NCBI GenBank assembly: GCA_963722585.1
Contig: CAVRNU010000050.1
Location: 1 to 64,000, forward strand
Reading direction: 5' to 3'
Source: KBS-96 sp963722585
Lineage (GTDB): Bacteria; Acidobacteriota; Terriglobia; Bryobacterales; Bryobacteraceae
Length of the DNA stretch: 64,000 bases
Positions 59,446 through 64,000 of the stretch are shown here, one piece after another (positions within the stretch are counted from its first letter, which is position 1; each line of letters starts with the position of its first letter). Under the pieces are notes generated by a model. The model saw only the letters and a program-made list of their open reading frames with translations, searched no databases and had not been told where the DNA came from. The position numbers and the translations under genes are program-made.

Positions 59446-61362
59446 ATGACAACTCTTCGGAAGGTGAGAATCGTCGGAATTCCCGTGGCCTCCATCTGTA
59501 CTGGCCTCTTCACGGCACTCCTGATCGCCTCCGCCGCCCAGTCCCAGGCTCCGGGGGTCCAACCCAAGTATAAGCCCCAAATATTTAAGCGGCAGGAAGT
59601 GATGATTCCGGTTCGCGATGGAGTGCATCTCGAAACTGTGATCTTTACTCCGAAGCAGACTGCTCGGTCATTGCCTTTCTTGATTGTCCGAACACCCTAT
59701 GGCGTGCCGGAGAATGAAGACGGAGTCGTGAACTCAGGCAGCCTTGACGAGCTGATCGCCGATGGCTACATCTTCGTCTGGCAGGACATTCGCGGACGAT
59801 TCAAGTCCGAGGGGGAATTTGTCATGAATCGCTCTCCCCGTGATCGCCACGATCCTAAATCTATCGATGAAGGCACCGATACTTACGACACCATCGACTG
59901 GCTGCTCAAGAACATTCCCGGAAATAACGGGAAGGCCGGACTCTGGGGAATTTCATATCCAGGGTGGCTTGTAACCCAGGCTTTGCTCGAGCCACATCCC
60001 GCTCTAAAAGCCGCGAGCGAGCAAGCGTCCCCGGATGACATGTTTGTCAACGACGATTTCCATCACAACGGAACTTTTCGTTTGAGCTACGGCTTTGAAT
60101 ACGCCGCGCTTCTTGAGTCGTCCAAAGAAAAGAACACGCACTTCGGGTTCGATCGGTATGACACCTACGATTGGTATCTCAAACTGGGCGCGCTGGTGAA
60201 TGCCGACCGGCTCTATTTTCATGGCACGCTCCCCACGTGGAACAACTTTGTCGAACATCCGAACCACGACTTCTGGAAACAATCAGCTGTCACCACTCAT
60301 TTGAAGCACACGTCTGTACCTAACCTGAATGTGGCTGGATGGTATGACCAGGAAGACTTTGTGGGGCCAACGCGCATCTATGCGACCCTCGAAGAAACCG
60401 ATCATGACCATTTGAATTATTTCGTGGCGGGACCATGGAACCATGGCGGTTGGATGCGTGGCGCGGGGCGTACCCTGGGTAGCGCCGACTTTGGAAGCGA
60501 CACGGCAAAATACTATCGCGCTCACATACTGGCTCCTTGGTTTGCCTATTGGCTTCGCGGCAAGGGGCCTCTTGTAGAAGCCGAAGCGGTGACATTCCAA
60601 ACCGGGTCGAATGTTTGGAAGAATTATGACGAGTGGCCGCCAAAGCAAGGAATCGAATCCAAAAAGCTCTTCTTTCGGATGAATGGTCAGCTGTCTTTCG
60701 ACCCGCCGGCTGAACCGGAAGCATTCGATAGCTATGTCTCCGATCCGGCAAGTCCCGTGCCCTATCGCACTCGCCCCATTACTCCTACATACCCCGGCAA
60801 GGATTGGCCGCTTTGGCTGGTACAGGATCAGCGGTTTGTCGAACATCGCCCAGACGTCTTGACCTGGAAAACAGATCCGCTGGCACACGATGTTGTCGTG
60901 ACAGGCGACATTATGGCCGACTTATTTGCCTCAACTACTGGTAGTGACAGCGACTGGGTCGTGAAGCTGATAGACGTCTACCCGGATGATTATCAAATCA
61001 TTACAGATGAGGATGCGGAAAAAGGAGCGGGTCCGGTTCTGAACGGCTACGAATTGATTGTGGCGGACGAAGTTCTCCGGGGCCGTTTTCGCAACGGTTT
61101 CGATAAACCAGAGCCGATCACTCCCGGTAAAGTGACCGAATTCAAGATTGATTTACATCCGAACAACCACGCGTTCCTTAAAGGTCACCGTATCATGGTG
61201 CAAGTGCAAAGCACATGGTTTCCGCTTTACGACCGGAATCCGCAGAAGTTTGTCGAAAACATCTACAAGGCTAGCGATTCGGATTTCATAAGAGCCACGC
61301 AGAAAATCTATCGTTCGAAGACCGCGCCTTCGAGCGTCATTCTTCCGGTTGCCGCTCAATAG
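59446..61362 (+). CDS. CocE/NonD-family hydrolase
   Basis: A 638-residue exported hydrolase of the X-Pro dipeptidyl-peptidase/CocE family. N-terminal signal-like segment (GIPVASICTGLFTALLIASA) from the ATG at 59446; an earlier ATG at 59386 would add 20 residues. Alpha/beta-hydrolase core with the nucleophile elbow GLWGISYPGW (Ser about 179) and AGPWNHGGWMRG (His about 325). A C-terminal jelly-roll domain begins about 430 (DVVVTGDIMADLFASTTGSD). Family members cleave esters, acyl compounds or Xaa-Pro peptides. It is divergent from the NtrC gene across about 260 bases. Confidence 0.85.
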   Translation: MTTLRKVRIVGIPVASICTGLFTALLIASAAQSQAPGVQPKYKPQIFKRQEVMIPVRDGVHLETVIFTPKQTARSLPFLIVRTPYGVPENEDGVVNSGSLDELIADGYIFVWQDIRGRFKSEGEFVMNRSPRDRHDPKSIDEGTDTYDTIDWLLKNIPGNNGKAGLWGISYPGWLVTQALLEPHPALKAASEQASPDDMFVNDDFHHNGTFRLSYGFEYAALLESSKEKNTHFGFDRYDTYDWYLKLGALVNADRLYFHGTLPTWNNFVEHPNHDFWKQSAVTTHLKHTSVPNLNVAGWYDQEDFVGPTRIYATLEETDHDHLNYFVAGPWNHGGWMRGAGRTLGSADFGSDTAKYYRAHILAPWFAYWLRGKGPLVEAEAVTFQTGSNVWKNYDEWPPKQGIESKKLFFRMNGQLSFDPPAEPEAFDSYVSDPASPVPYRTRPITPTYPGKDWPLWLVQDQRFVEHRPDVLTWKTDPLAHDVVVTGDIMADLFASTTGSDSDWVVKLIDVYPDDYQIITDEDAEKGAGPVLNGYELIVADEVLRGRFRNGFDKPEPITPGKVTEFKIDLHPNNHAFLKGHRIMVQVQSTWFPLYDRNPQKFVENIYKASDSDFIRATQKIYRSKTAPSSVILPVAAQ

Positions 61363-61484
61363 GGCTGCTGACCGAAGTTTGTCGAACCCGCTCCCTCGCG
61401 GTCGCGGCTCGGAAACGCGCGTCGCGGTCCGGGAACGAGCATGCCGGGGCGTCTGCTATCGTGTGCTTGAGCCGCCCTGTTTCT

Positions 61485-64000
61485 ATGCACACCGAAGCGC
61501 AGCACATCGAAATCCCTTTTCAGACATTTACTCTTTCCAATGGTTTGACTGTCATCGTTCATGAAGATCACAAGGCGCCTATTGTCGCGTTAAATGTGTG
61601 GTATCACGTTGGCTCGAAGAACGAGAAGCCCGGAAAAACGGGATTCGCGCATCTGTTTGAGCACCTGATGTTTGGCGGAAGCGAAAACCTCAAGGAACAA
61701 TACATACAGGCGCTCGAGCGCGTTGGCGCGACCGACCTGAACGGAACCACCAACGAAGACCGCACAAACTATTTTGAGAACGTTCCCGTCGCGGCGCTCG
61801 ATTATGCGCTATTTGCCGAATCGGACCGCATGGGGCACTTCTACAATACGATCGGTCAAGAAATTCTCGACCTGCAACGGGGTGTCGTCCAAAACGAAAA
61901 GCGGCAAGGCGACAATCAGCCTTATGCGGTCGCGGAAGACCTTATTGTAAGAGCAACGTATCCTTCCCATCATCCGTATTCGCACACGGTCATCGGATCG
62001 ATGGAAGATTTGGACGCGGCGTCGCTCGACGATGTGAAGGAGTGGTTCAAAACTTACTACGGTCCGTCGAACGCGGTGCTGGTGATCGCCGGCGACATCG
62101 ATTTTGAAAAGGCGAAGCAGAAGGTAACCCGGTATTTTGACGACATAGCGCCTGGTCCGCCCGTGGCCCATCAGCAGGAATGGATCGCGAAAATGACGGG
62201 CGAGCATCGTGAAACAGTTCAAGATCGCGTACCGCTGGCCCGGATGTATAGGGTTTGGAACATCCCGCAGTTCGGCGCGTCCGGCGCGTCGCACTTAAAT
62301 CTTGTGTCCTCGATCCTGACCTCTGGTAAGTCGTCCAGGCTCTACAAGCGTCTTGTGTTCGACGACCAGATTGCGGCTAATGTCAGCTCTTATGTCGATG
62401 CGAGAGAGATCGGCGGCCAATTCGTCGTGGTCGCGACGGCAAAACCGGGACATACCACCGATGAGATCGAGGCGGCTGTGGATGAGGAACTGACGCGATT
62501 TCTCGAAGATGGGCCGGCCGAAACTGAACTCGAGCGCGCCAGGACCCAGTTTATGGCAAGCTTCATTCGCGGCATTGAACGTATCGGCGGCTTTGGCGGC
62601 AAATCGGACATCCTCGCCCGCAGCCAGACGTTTATGGGATGCCCCGAGGCCTACAAGCACATTCTCGAGCACATCGAGAAGGCAACCGCGGCTCAAGTGA
62701 AGGATGCCGCCAACAATTGGCTTGCAGACGGCGTTTATGCATTAAGCGTGGAGCCTTATCCAGCTTTAAAATCAGCCCCTCCGGCTCCGCGCAAAGAGCC
62801 GCCAGGGCTCGAAAAGAACCCCGATCCCGGATTTCCGAAGCTGCAACGGACAACGCTCGCCAACGGACTAAAGATCATCCTGGCCGAACGGCACGAGGTC
62901 CCGGTCGTAAACTTCTGGCTTCAAGTCGAAGCCGGTTATGCCGCTGATCGGTTGGCCCGGCCAGGCACAGCGCGGCTCATGGCATCGCTCTTGACAAGCG
63001 GAACAAGGAAGCGGGACGCGCTTCAGATTAGCGACGAAATCCAATTGCTCGGCGCTCAGCTTTCAGCGGGCAGCACGCTCGATTTTAGTACGGTCTATCT
63101 GTCGGCGCTCAAGGCAAAACTCGACGAATCACTCGAACTTTTCGCCGATGTGATCTTGAATCCTGTTTTCCCCGAAACCGATTTCAAGCGGCAGCAGAGC
63201 CTGCAGCTTGCGGCCATTGAGAGTGAAAAGGCAACGCCCATGCAGATGGCGCTGCGCGTTCTCCCGCCGATACTGTATGGCACGGGCCACGCCTACGCTC
63301 TTCCGCTCACGGGATCGGGAACATCGGAAACTGTGACCGCCATTTCTCGGGACGATGTTGCCCGGTTCCATAGCGCGTGGTTCAAGCCAAATGACGCAAC
63401 GCTAATTATTGTGGGCGATACGACTTTAGCCGAGATTCGGCCCAAGCTCGAGTTGCTATTTTCGGGCTGGCAGCCGGGGACTGTTCCTAAAGTCGAGATC
63501 GGCGAGGTGAGCGGACCACAGGAAACGATTTTTTGCGTTATCGATAAAGCTGGCGCACAGCAATCCGTCATCATGGCCGGCGCGATCGCGCCTCCCGCGA
63601 ATTCGCCCGAGGAGGTCGCTTTCGAAGCGGTAAACAACATTTATGGGGGAACATTCAGTGCGCGGCTGAATATGAATCTCCGTGAAGAGAAGCATTGGAC
63701 GTATGGCGCGCGTTCGGTTCTGTACGGCGCAAAAGGCCAACGCCCGTTCCTCGCCATCGCAAGCGTCCAGAACGACAAGACCGGCGACGCGGTCTCGGAG
63801 ATGCTTAGGGAGCTTGCCGACATCGTCGGCCCACGACCTGTATCGGATGCCGAACTGGCAAGGATCAAGGATCAAACAATTCTCGAGCTGGCCGGCGCTC
63901 GCGAAACCCTGAACGCGGTCGGCTCCGCGATTTCCGATCTGATCGAGTTCAGCCTTCCCGACGATTACTGGGAGACGTATCCTGGCCGCGTGAAGGCGCT
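61485..64000 (+). CDS. M16-family zinc peptidase, right end cut off
   Basis: At least 838 codons, open to the window edge. Two tandem M16 lobes: the first has the inverted zinc motif HLFEH (residues 56-60, in GFAHLFEHLMFGGSEN) with the distal Glu near GVVQNEKRQG; the second (from about 445, GFPKLQRTTLANGLKIILAE) lacks the zinc motif, as in other double M16 proteins. Known relatives (pitrilysin/PqqL/mitochondrial-processing-like) degrade small peptides. ATG at 61485 has no signal peptide after it; a GTG at 61461 is in frame. It follows the CocE-type gene and may be co-transcribed. Confidence 0.85.
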   Translation, partial: MHTEAQHIEIPFQTFTLSNGLTVIVHEDHKAPIVALNVWYHVGSKNEKPGKTGFAHLFEHLMFGGSENLKEQYIQALERVGATDLNGTTNEDRTNYFENVPVAALDYALFAESDRMGHFYNTIGQEILDLQRGVVQNEKRQGDNQPYAVAEDLIVRATYPSHHPYSHTVIGSMEDLDAASLDDVKEWFKTYYGPSNAVLVIAGDIDFEKAKQKVTRYFDDIAPGPPVAHQQEWIAKMTGEHRETVQDRVPLARMYRVWNIPQFGASGASHLNLVSSILTSGKSSRLYKRLVFDDQIAANVSSYVDAREIGGQFVVVATAKPGHTTDEIEAAVDEELTRFLEDGPAETELERARTQFMASFIRGIERIGGFGGKSDILARSQTFMGCPEAYKHILEHIEKATAAQVKDAANNWLADGVYALSVEPYPALKSAPPAPRKEPPGLEKNPDPGFPKLQRTTLANGLKIILAERHEVPVVNFWLQVEAGYAADRLARPGTARLMASLLTSGTRKRDALQISDEIQLLGAQLSAGSTLDFSTVYLSALKAKLDESLELFADVILNPVFPETDFKRQQSLQLAAIESEKATPMQMALRVLPPILYGTGHAYALPLTGSGTSETVTAISRDDVARFHSAWFKPNDATLIIVGDTTLAEIRPKLELLFSGWQPGTVPKVEIGEVSGPQETIFCVIDKAGAQQSVIMAGAIAPPANSPEEVAFEAVNNIYGGTFSARLNMNLREEKHWTYGARSVLYGAKGQRPFLAIASVQNDKTGDAVSEMLRELADIVGPRPVSDAELARIKDQTILELAGARETLNAVGSAISDLIEFSLPDDYWETYPGRVKA

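Noticed and set aside
1..64000. CRISPR arrays, tRNA or rRNA genes, prophage
   Set aside because: No regularly spaced repeats, no cloverleaf-like sequences with T-arm consensus and no phage structural genes were noticed; tRNAscan or similar was not available to confirm.

Overview
The window looks like a chromosomal segment of a heterotrophic soil bacterium of the Acidobacteriota, probably of the Solibacter/Bryobacter type. This is inferred from family content, not from a marker gene. The evidence is two 'orphan' MacB-like permeases (ADOP type) with no ATPase beside them, one preceded by a PadR regulator; a very large Oar-like TonB-dependent receptor; BlaI/M56 and ECF42 regulatory modules; and many exported sugar-acid enzymes. 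No rRNA, tRNA, CRISPR array, phage or plasmid backbone was seen.

Layout. 1-5.8 kb: a metallophosphoesterase, the ATP-grasp / alpha-E / transglutaminase operon and a LysR regulator. 6.3-10.9 kb: aspartokinase, then a PadR-ADOP permease pair. 11-15.6 kb: exported enolase-superfamily enzyme and RraA-like protein, then an SBP56 (methanethiol oxidase type) gene overlapping a NicO-like membrane protein gene. 15.8-17.3 kb: M56 peptidase and BlaI repressor behind a duplicated 12-bp dyad. 17.3-21.7 kb: two tandem vanadium-haloperoxidase-like genes, one split by a 1.8-kb insertion. 21.9-26.3 kb: HTH protein, alcohol dehydrogenase, aldo/keto reductase, PIG-L deacetylase. 26.3-31.5 kb: ECF42 sigma factor, DGPF protein and AhpD-like protein, stress proteins, and gene remnants. 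31.6-38.7 kb: SIMPL protein, TonB receptor, a small inverted-repeat element, secreted proteins. 39-47.4 kb: methyltransferase remnants, two MFS transporters, Nif3-like protein coupled to a second ADOP permease, mannonate-dehydratase-like protein. 47.4-54.7 kb: SulP remnant, GMC oxidoreductase operon, a TPP enzyme plus a second enolase-superfamily enzyme. 54.8-59.2 kb: two response regulators and two histidine kinases. 59.4-64 kb: CocE-type hydrolase and an M16 peptidase running off the edge.

How the genes fit together: much of the window serves uptake and oxidation of sugars, sugar acids and alcohols (MR/MLE enzymes, UxuA-like, RraA-like, ADH, AKR, GMC, ACS-type MFS, TonB receptor), partly in the cell envelope as judged by Tat or Sec signals, along with envelope sensing and stress functions.

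The most striking object is the insertion at 18341-20151. It carries one 538-residue ORF of a family I cannot name, has imperfect terminal inverted repeats and is flanked by a 7-bp direct repeat (CCTTCGC). Removing it together with one repeat copy restores an uninterrupted 430-codon haloperoxidase gene. This is good sequence evidence for a transposable element whose putative transposase is not one I recognise. A second, short MITE-like element with perfect 15-bp inverted ends lies at 36595-36718, with a partial copy at 30864-30912.
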